Source: Rathayibacter sp. VKM Ac-2857 (GTDB lineage: Bacteria > Actinomycetota > Actinomycetes > Actinomycetales > Microbacteriaceae). Taken from it: a stretch of DNA of 64,000 nt. This document shows, one piece after another, positions 11,541 through 19,528 of the stretch (within the stretch, counting starts at the first letter, position 1; the number at the start of each line of letters is the position of its first letter). The notes under the pieces were generated by a model. That model made no database searches, had not been told where the DNA came from, and saw nothing but the letters and a program-made list of their open reading frames with translations. The stretch is taken from positions 556,946 to 620,945 of the forward strand of contig NZ_JABMLE010000004.1 of the NCBI RefSeq assembly GCF_013205025.1, written 5' to 3'. The position numbers and the translations under genes were made by a program.

Positions 11541-12098
11541 ATGATCTCCCACGCCCGCCTCGCCGAGCTGCACCGCGCCCACTACGGCGACCTCGTCCGC
11601 TACTTCGCGCGGCGGGGCGCCGTGGACGACGCCGACGAGCTCGCGGCCGAGGTCTTCGTGATCGCCTGGCGCAAGGTCCCGGCCGAGCTCGAGGATCCTC
11701 GCCCGTGGCTCTTCGGGGTCGCCCGCAAGGTGCTCGGCAACGCCCGCCGCAGCCACCAGCGCAAGCACTCCCTCGACGTCCCGCTCGACGGCGACGCCGA
11801 CGGCTCCAGCGGCGGCCGGATCCCGCGCGTCGACTCCGCCACCGGCGAGATCGCCCTGCGCCTGGATCTGCAGCGCGCCTGGAACGAGCTCGCCCCAGCC
11901 GACCAGGAGATCCTCGCCCTCACCGCCTGGGAGGACCTCTCGGTCACCCAGGCGGCGGTGGCGCTGGGCCTCCGCCGCTCCAGCGCCGCGATGCGCCTCT
12001 CCCGCGCCCGCGGCCGGCTCCGGACGCTGCTCGCCGCGCCCGCCTCCCTCGCCTCTCCCTCCCGCGGTTCCCGACCGCACGAACAGGAGTCCTCGTGA
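11541..12098 (+). CDS. ECF-type RNA polymerase sigma factor (sigma-70 family)
   Basis: A 185-residue sigma factor. Region 2 covers about residues 5-75 (LAELHRAHYGDLVRYF, DELAAEVFVIAWRKV, PRPWLFGVARKVLGN). Region 4 covers about 115-165 (LQRAWNELAPADQEILAL, LSVTQAAVALGLRRSSAAMRLSRARGRL). It recruits RNA polymerase to a dedicated promoter set. Its stop overlaps the next gene by 4 bp (GTGA), and that gene encodes a membrane protein in the position of an anti-sigma factor. The start is uncertain: ATG 11541 has only a weak GGCGAGGCG ahead of it. Confidence 0.9.
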   Translation: MISHARLAELHRAHYGDLVRYFARRGAVDDADELAAEVFVIAWRKVPAELEDPRPWLFGVARKVLGNARRSHQRKHSLDVPLDGDADGSSGGRIPRVDSATGEIALRLDLQRAWNELAPADQEILALTAWEDLSVTQAAVALGLRRSSAAMRLSRARGRLRTLLAAPASLASPSRGSRPHEQESS

Positions 12099-12844
12099 AC
12101 GACGATCTCCCCGAGCGCGCCCTCCCCGAGCGCGACCTGCTCCGCAGCATCGACCCCGCCGCCGGCCACCCCGTCGGCGAGGACGCCCGGCTGCACAACC
12201 TGCTCACCGTCCTCGACCGCATCGAGCCCGAGCGCAGACCCGCCCGGTCGCTCGGACTGCGCGGCCGCCTCGCGGTGGCGATCCCGGCCGGCCTGCTCCT
12301 GGCCGGCGCGGCCGTGCTCGTGCCGGTGCTCACGTCGGGGCCGCCCGTCTCGACACCCGCCCCTACCTCGAGCGTCGGCGCCCCGAACGCGCTGCTCGCC
12401 GGCTCCGTCACGCCCGGCGGAGTCACGATCCTCGCCCAGACCAGCGTCGGTACCGCGCAGTTCCTCCTCGGCCGGCTCGGCGACGACATCCGCTTCGGCG
12501 CGTCCTTCGACGGCAGCGACCCCGACGACAACTGGGAGACCTTCGGCAGCCCCGCGCCCGTCGCCGCCGACGCCGTCACGATCGCCAACCCGGGCAACTT
12601 CCCGGACGCGGCCCCCGGCGGCATCGCCACCATCACCGGCCAGGTCGGCGCGGGCGTCGCGGCGGTCGTCTTCCACACGTTCGACGGCGAGACCGTCTCG
12701 GCCGCGCTGAGCAACGGCTACTACATCGCCGCCTGGACCGGCCCGGACTTCTCCGGCCCGGAGATCCCGAACCCCGAGATCACCGTCCGCTACACCGACG
12801 GCACCTCCGCCGACGTCCCCTGGTCCGCCCTCGTGTCCGAGTGA
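12095..12844 (+). CDS. Single-pass membrane protein, putative anti-sigma partner with extracellular paralogous domain
   Basis: A 249-residue protein with a short N-terminal cytoplasmic part (1-55), one membrane segment (about 59-79) and an outer Pro/Thr linker. A domain from about residue 98 matches the lipoprotein at 10886-11464 (ASFDGSD, NWETFG, NPGNFPDAAPGGIAT, GYYIAAW). GTG 12095 overlaps the sigma-factor stop and has AGGAG (12085-12089) at 5-nt spacing. Position and topology fit an anti-sigma factor or sensor of the adjacent ECF factor, but the cytoplasmic part lacks a recognisable zinc anti-sigma (HxxxCxxC) motif, so the role is inferred from context. Confidence 0.78.
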   Translation: MNDDLPERALPERDLLRSIDPAAGHPVGEDARLHNLLTVLDRIEPERRPARSLGLRGRLAVAIPAGLLLAGAAVLVPVLTSGPPVSTPAPTSSVGAPNALLAGSVTPGGVTILAQTSVGTAQFLLGRLGDDIRFGASFDGSDPDDNWETFGSPAPVAADAVTIANPGNFPDAAPGGIATITGQVGAGVAAVVFHTFDGETVSAALSNGYYIAAWTGPDFSGPEIPNPEITVRYTDGTSADVPWSALVSE

Positions 12845-12869
12845 CCCCCGCCGACCGCTGAGGGAGAAG

Positions 12870-12888
12870 GACGCGGCTGCGCCGCGTC
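12870..12888 (+). terminator. Hairpin after the ECF operon
   Basis: Perfect 8-bp stem GACGCGGC/GCCGCGTC with a TGC loop, 25 bp after the stop, without a T-run. The loop triplet is the same as in the nearby palindromic repeats. Confidence 0.5.
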
Positions 12889-13016
12889 ATGCTGGTCGAG
12901 TAGCCCCGGAGGGGCGTATCGAGACCCGCCGTCACCAGCAGGGCGGGTCTGCAGACTCAGGTTCTGACGGTGGTGGATCTCGATACGCCCGCCTCGCGGG
13001 CTACTCGATCACCATG
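12889..13016. repeat. Composite palindromic repeat: forward unit, spacer, reverse unit
   Basis: The forward unit at 12889 (stem CCCC-GGA-GGGG) ends GAGACCC. The spacer carries CAGCAGGGCGGGTCTGCAGA. The reverse unit ends CACCATG at 13016. The spacer text recurs in the elements at 17030, 17185, 56281 and 58230, so the element is a roughly 130-bp composite, not just two loose units. It fills most of the 297-bp gap to the next gene. Confidence 0.8.
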
Positions 13017-13141
13017 AACATCCCACACCGACACGGTGATCTTTCCTAAGAGACCCACCCGCCCCAGCACTCCGACCCCCAGCACCGCGATCAGGGTCCT
13101 CCCCGATGCCTCCCGACCCCACGACCTCCGAGAATCGACTC

Positions 13142-13756
13142 ATGCCTCCTGCCACCTCCCGTCCGAGCGTGCTCCGCGCCCTCCTCGTCGCCGTCGTCGG
13201 CGGTCTCCTCCTGGGCGGGCTCACGAGCGTCCTCCAGGGGGCGCTGCCCGGCCCGGTGAACTCCTTCGCCAACTCCTCCGGTGGCTGGTCGATGCTGGTG
13301 TTCGCCCTGGTGCGCCTCGGCGGCGCCCGCCCCGTGGCGGCGGCGGTGCTCGGCCTCCTCACGTTCTGGGCCCTGCTCGAGGGCTACGACCTCGCCACCG
13401 CCGCGCGCGGCTTCGGCTACTCCCCGCCCTTCAGCGACGTGTTCTGGCTGCTGGCCGTCCCCGCCGGCCCGATCCTCGGCGCCGCCGCCGCGCTCACGCG
13501 GCACGGCTCCACGCCGTGGCGCGTGCTCGCGGTCGCCCCGCTCTCCGGCGTCCTGATCGGCGAGGGCGTCTGGGCCCTGCAGAACGTCGCCGACACGACC
13601 AGCCCGGTCTACTGGTGGCTCGAGATCGTCCTCGGCGCGGTCTTCCTCGTCCTCGCCGTGGTCCGGAGGCGACCGCGCCTCCCCGTCGCCCTCGCGGCTC
13701 TCGCGGTCACGGCCGCCGCCGCCGTCGCCTTCGTCGTCGTCTACTCGGTCCTGTGA
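13142..13756 (+). CDS. DUF6518-family integral membrane protein
   Basis: A 204-residue polytopic membrane protein with about six hydrophobic segments and, near the N-terminus, a loop reading VNSFANSSGGWSM that I recognise from the DUF6518 family. Function is unknown. An in-frame ATG at 13106 would add 12 polar residues; 13142 was chosen because it begins just before the basic/hydrophobic start, but neither has a strong ribosome site. Its stop overlaps the GTG start of the beta-lactamase gene, so the two are translationally coupled. Confidence 0.7.
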   Translation: MPPATSRPSVLRALLVAVVGGLLLGGLTSVLQGALPGPVNSFANSSGGWSMLVFALVRLGGARPVAAAVLGLLTFWALLEGYDLATAARGFGYSPPFSDVFWLLAVPAGPILGAAAALTRHGSTPWRVLAVAPLSGVLIGEGVWALQNVADTTSPVYWWLEIVLGAVFLVLAVVRRRPRLPVALAALAVTAAAAVAFVVVYSVL

Positions 13757-14694
13757 GCGCCCACCGCGGCGCCACCGCCCGAGCCGTCCTCGTCCTCGCG
13801 GGCGCTCTCGCGCTCTCCGCCTGCTCGGCGCCCAGCGCGCCGACCCCGTCCCCACCTCCGTCGACCTCTGGGTCCCCGTCGTCCGCCGCACCCACCGTGC
13901 CCGCCCCGATCGACGTCTCCGCCGACCTCGCCGCGCTCGAGGCCGAGTTCGACGCCCGCATCGGCGTCAGCGCGATCGACACCGACACCGGCCGCGAGGT
14001 CGCGCACCGGCGAGACGAGCGCTTCGGCTACGCGTCCAGCATCAAGGCCCTCGCCGCCGCCGAGTTCCTCCGCGCCGTCCCTGCCGCCGAGCGGGACGAG
14101 GTCGTCACCTGGACCGCTGCCGATGTCGAGGCCGCCGGCTACTCCCCCGTCACGAGCGAGAGCATCGCCACCGGGCTGCCGCTCGCCCGGCTCGCCGAGG
14201 CAGCCGTCCGGCAGAGCGACAACACGGCGCTCAACCTGGTGCTCGACCGCCTCGGCGGCCCGGCGGCGCTCGACCGCGCCCTGGAGGAGCTCGGCGACAC
14301 GACCACCGACGTGGTCGACGACGAGCCGCGACTCAACACGATCACCGCGGGCGGCACCGCGAACACCACCACCCCGGCCGCCTTCACCGCCGATCTCACG
14401 GCGTTCACCCTGGGCGAGGTGCTGCCGCCGGAGGACCGCGCGCTGCTCCTGGACTGGATGAGCGGCAACGCCACCGGCGACGCGCTGATCCGCGCCGGAG
14501 CCCCCGAGGGATGGAGCGTCGCGGACAAGTCGGGCGGGGCCGGCGGCCTCCGCAACGACGTCGCCGTCGTCACACCGCCGGGTCGCGCTCCGATCGTGCT
14601 GTCCGTCCTCACCGCGCGCAACGATCCCGACACGGACGACGACGACGCCCTGGTCGCGCGCGCCGCCGCTATCGTTCTGGGGGCCCTGGAGTAG
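13753..14694 (+). CDS. Class A beta-lactamase (serine hydrolase), lipoprotein
   Basis: A 313-residue protein with lipobox LSAC (Cys24), a Pro/Ser linker, then a class A beta-lactamase domain with every catalytic motif: SSIK (Ser95-Lys98; the SxxK nucleophile), SDN (155-157), the omega-loop EPRLN (Glu191-Asn195) and KSG (259-261). It should sit on the outer face of the membrane and hydrolyse beta-lactams. GTG 13753 overlaps the stop of the upstream membrane-protein gene (GTGA). Intrinsic class A enzymes are common in Actinobacteria. The spectrum cannot be predicted, and no adjacent BlaI/BlaR regulator is seen. Confidence 0.9.
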   Translation: MSAHRGATARAVLVLAGALALSACSAPSAPTPSPPPSTSGSPSSAAPTVPAPIDVSADLAALEAEFDARIGVSAIDTDTGREVAHRRDERFGYASSIKALAAAEFLRAVPAAERDEVVTWTAADVEAAGYSPVTSESIATGLPLARLAEAAVRQSDNTALNLVLDRLGGPAALDRALEELGDTTTDVVDDEPRLNTITAGGTANTTTPAAFTADLTAFTLGEVLPPEDRALLLDWMSGNATGDALIRAGAPEGWSVADKSGGAGGLRNDVAVVTPPGRAPIVLSVLTARNDPDTDDDDALVARAAAIVLGALE

Positions 14695-15142
14695 CGGTAC
14701 GTCCCCGCCCGGGTGACACAGGGCGCACCGAGACGGCGGATGAACTCTTCTCTGCCGATCTGGCCCCCAGGGGAGTGGTACGTCCCGGACCCGCCTGTCC
14801 CTATCCTGACGAAGCTGGAAAGTCCCTGAAACCTTCCACAGGCTCGGCTACCGCTCCGGAGGATCGTCCGTCGGAGGTCCGCGAGCACGCGATCCACCAC
14901 CCCTCGGGAGCAGTGGGAAGCGCCTACCCGACCATCCGTTGCACGACTGCTCCCTGGCTCTCGCGCGGCGGCGAGGTCATCGCGGCATCGCCGCACCCTC
15001 CTGCCCGGAACGCAGCGACGCGTCCTTCGGTGCCGCTCCCTTCCCGGGACGGCGCCGATCCGCCGCCCGCTTCGAGGCTCCCTCGTCGACGTGCTCCGGG
15101 CGACCCCTCCCCGCACAGCACGAGTCGATCGGACGACACCAC
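14695..15142 (+). promoter_or_regulatory. Long leader of the first beta-helix gene
   Basis: This 448-bp gap has no gene. It contains GGTACGTCC at 14697 and 14777, GGGTGACAC near 14711, CCGGAACGCAGCGACGCGT near 15006, and a final CGATCGGACGACACCAC just before the ATG. The GTACGTNCC, CGGAACGCA and CGATCG(G/A)AAGACACC-like elements recur, in the same order, before one or both of the other two beta-helix genes (from 17425 and 25322). This suggests a shared promoter and a 240-370-nt transcribed leader. Confidence 0.45.
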
Positions 15143-16864
15143 ATGGCCCGGACCACCCGCTCCAGAACGGCACCGCCCCGCATTCGTCCGGTGAAGGACG
15201 TGGTCCGGATCCTGGCCGTCGCCGCCGCCGTGGCGATCGCCGTGACCGGAGTGTCGATCCCGGGCGCCCAGGCCGCGTCGGCCGCCGAGAGCAGCGCCAG
15301 CCACGGTCCCGACGGCACGCACTACCCCTCCGACACCCCCGACATCCGCTCCGGGACCGCCGGCTACACCGTGGTCGACGCCGCGGCGTCCGGCCCCGCG
15401 ATCCGGAAGGCGCTCGACGCGCTCAAGCCCGCGCAGATCGCGGCCGGAGCCGTCATCCGCGTCCTCCCCGGTCACATCAGCGACCTGTCCGCGCTGAGCG
15501 GCTACCGCAACGCCGGCAGCACGAAGGTGCTGATCACGGCGCGCGACGGCTTCCAGTCGGTCACGGGCGGCAACTGGGCACTGCGCTCGGTCACCGGCAT
15601 CACGCTGATGCGCTTCGACATCGACTCCCTGGACGTCAAGGGCGCGACCCACGCGTCGTTCGCCTGGCTCCGGATCAAGAAGAACTGGCTCGGACTCGCC
15701 GCGTCGGCCGGCATCCCGGTCCGCGACGTCGAGCTCATCGAGGTCGTCGAGCCCGACTCGACGGTGAAGAGCGCGGACTCGGCGCAGATCAAGGCGTTCG
15801 CGCCGGACGTGATGGGCGACGTCCTGGTCGAGGGCAGCTACATGGCGCCGTCCTACTACGTCGACGCCGTCTACGGCGGCTCGAACCCGGCCCGTCCGCA
15901 CACGGACACCCTCCAGATCGAGGGCAGCGGCGTCACCGGGCAGATCACCCTCCGCGACACCGTCGTCTTCACCTCGAACAACAGCGCGGTCATCCTCGGC
16001 GGCGTGCGGAACGTGGCGTTCGAGGACTCCTTCATCGTCGGCGGCCCGCTCGCGATGAAGCGCTACCCGTTCCTGCGCGGCGGTGCCGGCTACGCCGACG
16101 CGATCAACGGCGCGGGCAGCGTCAGCGCCATCCAGGGCACGGGCGGCGGCAACATCGACGCCTCCGACTCGATCCTCGCCGGCTCCCTCCAGCCCAGGTG
16201 GGACACCGTCACGGACACCGTCACGAACATCGCGGGCAAGACCGCGACCCGCGGCGCCTTCACCCTCGACACCACGCTGAGCTCGATGAGCGTCGACGAG
16301 CTCGACGAGCGGAGCCCCCGCCCGACCACGGCTCGCCTCGTCGACATCTGGGACGACGTCGAGACCTCGACGCCCGAGCCCACGCCGACCCCGACCGCCA
16401 CTCCCACAGCGACGCCCACCGCGACTCCGACGCCGACCGCGACCCCGGAGCCGACCGCGACTCCCGAGCCGACCGCCACCCCGGAGCCCACCGCCACGCC
16501 CACTCCCACGCCGACCAAGACCCCTGACCTCCCGTCGCAGACGCCCGACGACGACGACGGAGGCAGCGGCCCCGTCGCCGACACCACCGCGCCGACGGTC
16601 GCGATCACCTCGCCGCAGGCCGGCGCCGTGATCAGCGGGACGACGACCGCGACGGTCTCCGCCACCGACGACACCGCCGTCACCGGCGTGGCGTTCTACA
16701 TCGGCAACCTCAAGGTCGGTGACGGCACGAAGACCGGAGCGAGCACCTGGTCGCTGACCACCAGCACGGCGGGCATGCGCGGGACCTTCCCGCTCACCGC
16801 CCGCGCGACGGACGCAGCGGGCAACGTCGCCGCGAGCGCCCCCGTGACGGTCACCCTGCGCTAG
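15143..16864 (+). CDS. Secreted right-handed beta-helix protein with C-terminal Ig-like domain (paralog 1)
   Basis: A 573-residue exported protein. A basic N-terminus and hydrophobic stretch (about 21-37) end in GAQA, a likely signal-peptidase I site. Residues about 60-410 form a repetitive beta-strand region resembling parallel beta-helix (pectate-lyase-like) proteins, with HTDTLQIEGSG, NNSAVI and YPFLRGGAG. A Thr-Pro linker of TPTATP/TPEPTA repeats follows (about 415-465), then a Big_7-like Ig domain (DTTAPTVAITSP...ATDAAGN). No membrane anchor or sorting motif is seen. No catalytic set is certain, so it may bind or cleave polysaccharide. Paralogs lie at 17711 and 25559. ATG 15143 is the position conserved among them. 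Confidence 0.82.
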   Translation: MARTTRSRTAPPRIRPVKDVVRILAVAAAVAIAVTGVSIPGAQAASAAESSASHGPDGTHYPSDTPDIRSGTAGYTVVDAAASGPAIRKALDALKPAQIAAGAVIRVLPGHISDLSALSGYRNAGSTKVLITARDGFQSVTGGNWALRSVTGITLMRFDIDSLDVKGATHASFAWLRIKKNWLGLAASAGIPVRDVELIEVVEPDSTVKSADSAQIKAFAPDVMGDVLVEGSYMAPSYYVDAVYGGSNPARPHTDTLQIEGSGVTGQITLRDTVVFTSNNSAVILGGVRNVAFEDSFIVGGPLAMKRYPFLRGGAGYADAINGAGSVSAIQGTGGGNIDASDSILAGSLQPRWDTVTDTVTNIAGKTATRGAFTLDTTLSSMSVDELDERSPRPTTARLVDIWDDVETSTPEPTPTPTATPTATPTATPTPTATPEPTATPEPTATPEPTATPTPTPTKTPDLPSQTPDDDDGGSGPVADTTAPTVAITSPQAGAVISGTTTATVSATDDTAVTGVAFYIGNLKVGDGTKTGASTWSLTTSTAGMRGTFPLTARATDAAGNVAASAPVTVTLR

Positions 16865-16879
16865 CCCCCGCGCCAGAAC

Positions 16880-16911
16880 GGGCCGGCCCCTCGAACATGA
16901 GGAGCCGGCCC
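16880..16911 (+). terminator. Intrinsic-type terminator after beta-helix paralog 1
   Basis: A 13-bp stem with one mismatch, GGGCCGGCCCCTC / GAGGAGCCGGCCC, with a 6-nt loop, followed by TT. It starts 15 bp after the stop codon. Confidence 0.7.
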
Positions 16912-16943
16912 TTCCGCGTCCCCGCCGCAGCCCAGCCCGCCTC

Positions 16944-17391
16944 ACGCCGGACCGCCGCAGCGGCCTGCTTCATGCCGGACCGCCGCAGCGCGGCCCGCCC
17001 ATGCCGATACGCCGCAGCGCGGCCCATCCATGCTGATCGAGTAGCCCGCGCAGCGGGCGCATCGAGATCCACCACCGCCCGAACAGGAGTCTGCCGACCC
17101 GCCCTGCTGTCGACGCCGGGTCTCGATACGCCCCTGCGGGACTACCCGACCAGCATGACTCCAGCCGTCGCTGGGAATCGATCCATGCTGATCGAGTAGC
17201 CCGCGCAGCGGGCGTATCGAGATCCACCACCGCCCGAACAGGAGTCTGCCGACCCGCCCTGCTGACGACGCCGGGTCTCGATACGTCCCTGCGGGAGTAC
17301 CCGACCAGCATGACTCCCCGCCACGCGGCTTCCAGCAGCGCTAGGCGTTGCATGCTGGTCGAGTAGCCGCGCAGCGGCGTATCGAGACCCC
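16944..17391. repeat. Repeat cluster: degenerate 29-bp tandem, two tandem 155-bp composites, one single unit
   Basis: Degenerate CATGCCG(G)A...CGCCGCAGCGCGGCCC copies lie at about 16944-17029. Two composite elements follow in direct tandem, 17030-17157 and 17185-17312, offset by exactly 155 bp, with forward stem CCCGC-GCA-GCGGG and a reverse unit with stem CCCTGCGGGA. Both contain the spacer text ACAGGAGTCTGCCGACCCGC. A single forward unit (stem GCCGC-GCA-GCGGC) lies at 17352-17391. No gene is seen in 16865-17710. Confidence 0.82.
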
Positions 17392-17424
17392 GCGACCGCG
17401 AGCACCCCGCCGAGCCGCGGCATA

Positions 17425-17710
17425 GTACGTTCCCTTGCTCCGTCAGCGCCAGAACCCCCGTCAGAGGGACGCATCGCCTACGGTTGCACCGGGAAGCACC
17501 GTGCTCGATCCTCTTTCGCCGCGGCTCCCACTCCCCCCTTCCGCGCTCCACCCGCCCTGCTCTCCCCGCCCCCTCCGCCCGGACCGCACTGCCGCGGGCC
17601 TCCGAGAACCCTCCCCCGGGTCCCGGATCCTCCAGCGCGTCGACCCTCCCGCCGCCGCGCGCTCCGGGCACCCCTTCCCCCGCTGCCCGACCCGATCGGA
17701 AGACACCCTC
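17425..17710 (+). promoter_or_regulatory. Leader of beta-helix paralog 2
   Basis: It begins with GTACGTTCCCTTGCTC (17425) and ends with CGATCGGAAGACACCCTC before ATG 17711. The same two landmarks frame the leader of paralog 3, and related ones that of paralog 1. The interior is C-rich and not conserved in detail by eye. Confidence 0.45.
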
Positions 17711-19354
17711 ATGGCCAGAGCCACTCCCCCCAGGTCGTCCCCGCGCTCTCGAGCGAGGACCGTCCTCGCCCGCCTCCTCGCGATCACGGCCGCCGTCGGG
17801 ATCGCCGTCACCGCGACGGTCGTCTCGGACGCACCCGCCGCCTCCGCCGCCGTCGCGTCCGCGACCTACGGACCCGACGGCTCGCACTACCCCTCGGACA
17901 CCCCCGACATCCGCTCCGGACTCCCCCGCGGCACCACCGTGGTCGACGTCGCCGCCTCCGGCCCGGCGATCCGCACGGCGCTCGACGCCCTCACCGCGCG
18001 CCAGATCGCGGGCGGCGCCGTCCTCCGCGTGGCACCCGGCCGCATCGCCGACCTCTCGGCGCTCAACGGCTACACCAACAACGGGGCGTCCAAGGTCCTG
18101 ATCACCGCGCGCGACGGCTTCCGCTCGGTGACCGGCGGCGACTGGGCCCTGCGCGGAGTCACCGGCATCACGCTGATGCGCTTCGACATCCACTCGCTCG
18201 ATGTGAAGGGCGCGACGCACGCCTCCTTCGCGTGGCTGCGCGTCGCGGCCAACTGGGTCGGCCTCGCCGGCTCGGCGGGGCTCCCGGTGCGGGACGTCGA
18301 GCTGATCGAGGTCGTCGAGCCCGACTCGACGGTCAAGAACGCCGACTCCGCGCAGATCAAGGCCTACGCGCCCGACCTCCTGACCGACGTGCTGGTCGAG
18401 GGCGGCTACCTCGCGCCCTCCTACTACGTCGATGCGAAGTACGGCGGCAACCGCGAGCCGCGCCCGCACACCGACACCCTGCAGATCGAGGGCTCCGGGA
18501 TCACCGGCCAGGTCACGGTCCGCGACACCGTCGTGTTCGCCTCCAACAACAGCGCCGTCATCATCGGCGGAGTCCGGAACGTCGCCTTCGACGACGCCTT
18601 CATCGTCGGCGGCAGCGTCGCGGCGCAGCGCTACCCGTTCCTCCGGGGCGGCGCCGGTTCCGCCGGAGCGCAGAACGGCCCCGGCAGCCTGAGCGCGATC
18701 CAGGGCTCCGGCGGCGGCAACGTCGACGCGACCGACTCGACCTTCGTCGGCTCGCTGCAGCCCACCTGGGACGCCGTCTCGAACACCCGCACGAACCTGC
18801 CCGGCAAGACAGCGCGATCGGGCGGCTTCACCGTCGACCAGAGCCTCGGCGCGCTGACCGCCGCCGACCTCGACGCGCGGAGCCCCCGCCCCACCACCGC
18901 GTATCTCGCCGGCATCTGGGACGACGTCTCCCTCGGCGGCAGCCCGGCGTCCACGCCGACCGCGGCGCCGACCGCGTCGGCCACCCCGGTGCCGACCACC
19001 CCCGCTCCGACACCGACGACGACCCCGTCCGCCCCCGATGAGCCCGGCGAGCCCGAGGTCCCCGCGGAGGACACCACCGCCCCCGAAGTCGAGATCACCG
19101 CACCGGAGGCCGGCGACGTGCTCGGCGGCCCGGCGATCGCGACCGTCACCGCGACCGACGACGTCGCCGTGAGCGGAGTCGTGTTCGCCGTCGAGGGCAT
19201 CGACATCGGCGACGGCGTCCAGACCGGCGAGGACACCTGGGCGCTCGCCTCCGACACCGCGGGCGTGCAGGGCACGTTCGCGCTCACCGCCCGGGCGACG
19301 GACGCGGCGGGCAACGTGACCGAGAGCGCTCCTGTCTCCGTGACGCTGCAGTAG
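17711..19354 (+). CDS. Secreted right-handed beta-helix protein with C-terminal Ig-like domain (paralog 2)
   Basis: A 547-residue paralog of the 15143 product with the same architecture: signal peptide (hydrophobic about 21-37, cleavage near ASA), beta-helix region (about 50-410) with HTDTLQIEGSG and NNSAVIIGG, a Pro/Thr/Ala linker (about 415-450) that is shorter and differently composed than in paralog 1, and an Ig-like domain ending in ATDAAGN. No anchor is seen. It should be released or held non-covalently at the wall, perhaps with the LAxTG-anchored proteins encoded next door (inference). ATG 17711 follows the conserved CGATCGGAAGACACC block. Confidence 0.82.
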   Translation: MARATPPRSSPRSRARTVLARLLAITAAVGIAVTATVVSDAPAASAAVASATYGPDGSHYPSDTPDIRSGLPRGTTVVDVAASGPAIRTALDALTARQIAGGAVLRVAPGRIADLSALNGYTNNGASKVLITARDGFRSVTGGDWALRGVTGITLMRFDIHSLDVKGATHASFAWLRVAANWVGLAGSAGLPVRDVELIEVVEPDSTVKNADSAQIKAYAPDLLTDVLVEGGYLAPSYYVDAKYGGNREPRPHTDTLQIEGSGITGQVTVRDTVVFASNNSAVIIGGVRNVAFDDAFIVGGSVAAQRYPFLRGGAGSAGAQNGPGSLSAIQGSGGGNVDATDSTFVGSLQPTWDAVSNTRTNLPGKTARSGGFTVDQSLGALTAADLDARSPRPTTAYLAGIWDDVSLGGSPASTPTAAPTASATPVPTTPAPTPTTTPSAPDEPGEPEVPAEDTTAPEVEITAPEAGDVLGGPAIATVTATDDVAVSGVVFAVEGIDIGDGVQTGEDTWALASDTAGVQGTFALTARATDAAGNVTESAPVSVTLQ

Positions 19355-19371
19355 CGTCCGCGTAGGAGGAG

Positions 19372-19402
19372 GGGCCGCCGTGCTGATCGCACGGCGGCCC
19401 TT
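19372..19402 (+). terminator. Intrinsic-type terminator after beta-helix paralog 2
   Basis: Perfect 12-bp stem GGGCCGCCGTGC / GCACGGCGGCCC with a 5-nt loop, then TTCGTT. Near-copies of this stem follow the next two genes (21528 and 23364). Confidence 0.75.
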
Positions 19403-19470
19403 CGTTCTGCGCCCGAGCGACCCGACGGCCCGCGCCAGTCACGCCTCCTGCACTGCACGACTGAGAAAAG

Positions 19471-19528
19471 GGTGTGACACTTCCTCAGGTCACCCGCTTG
19501 CTCCGCCGAGCCCCTACAGGAGTCGCAG
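19471..19528 (+). promoter_or_regulatory. Conserved leader of LAxTG surface gene 1
   Basis: It holds GGTGTGACAC, the dyad GTGAC-N10-GTCAC (19474-19493), TTGCTCCGCCGAGCCC and ribosome site AGGAG (6-nt spacing). The block recurs before the genes at 21678 (dyad degraded to GTGAA/GTCAT) and 23519 (dyad intact), so the three genes are probably co-regulated. Confidence 0.55.

Noticed and set aside
12889-13016. Insertion sequence or MITE with target duplication
   Set aside because: Composites have inverted ends, but no flanking direct repeats and no transposase were seen. They are left as a palindromic repeat family.
14695-15142. Protein-coding extension of the first beta-helix gene to 14939
   Set aside because: The frame is open, but the added residues are low-complexity, and the signal peptide and all paralogs begin at the ATG of 15143.
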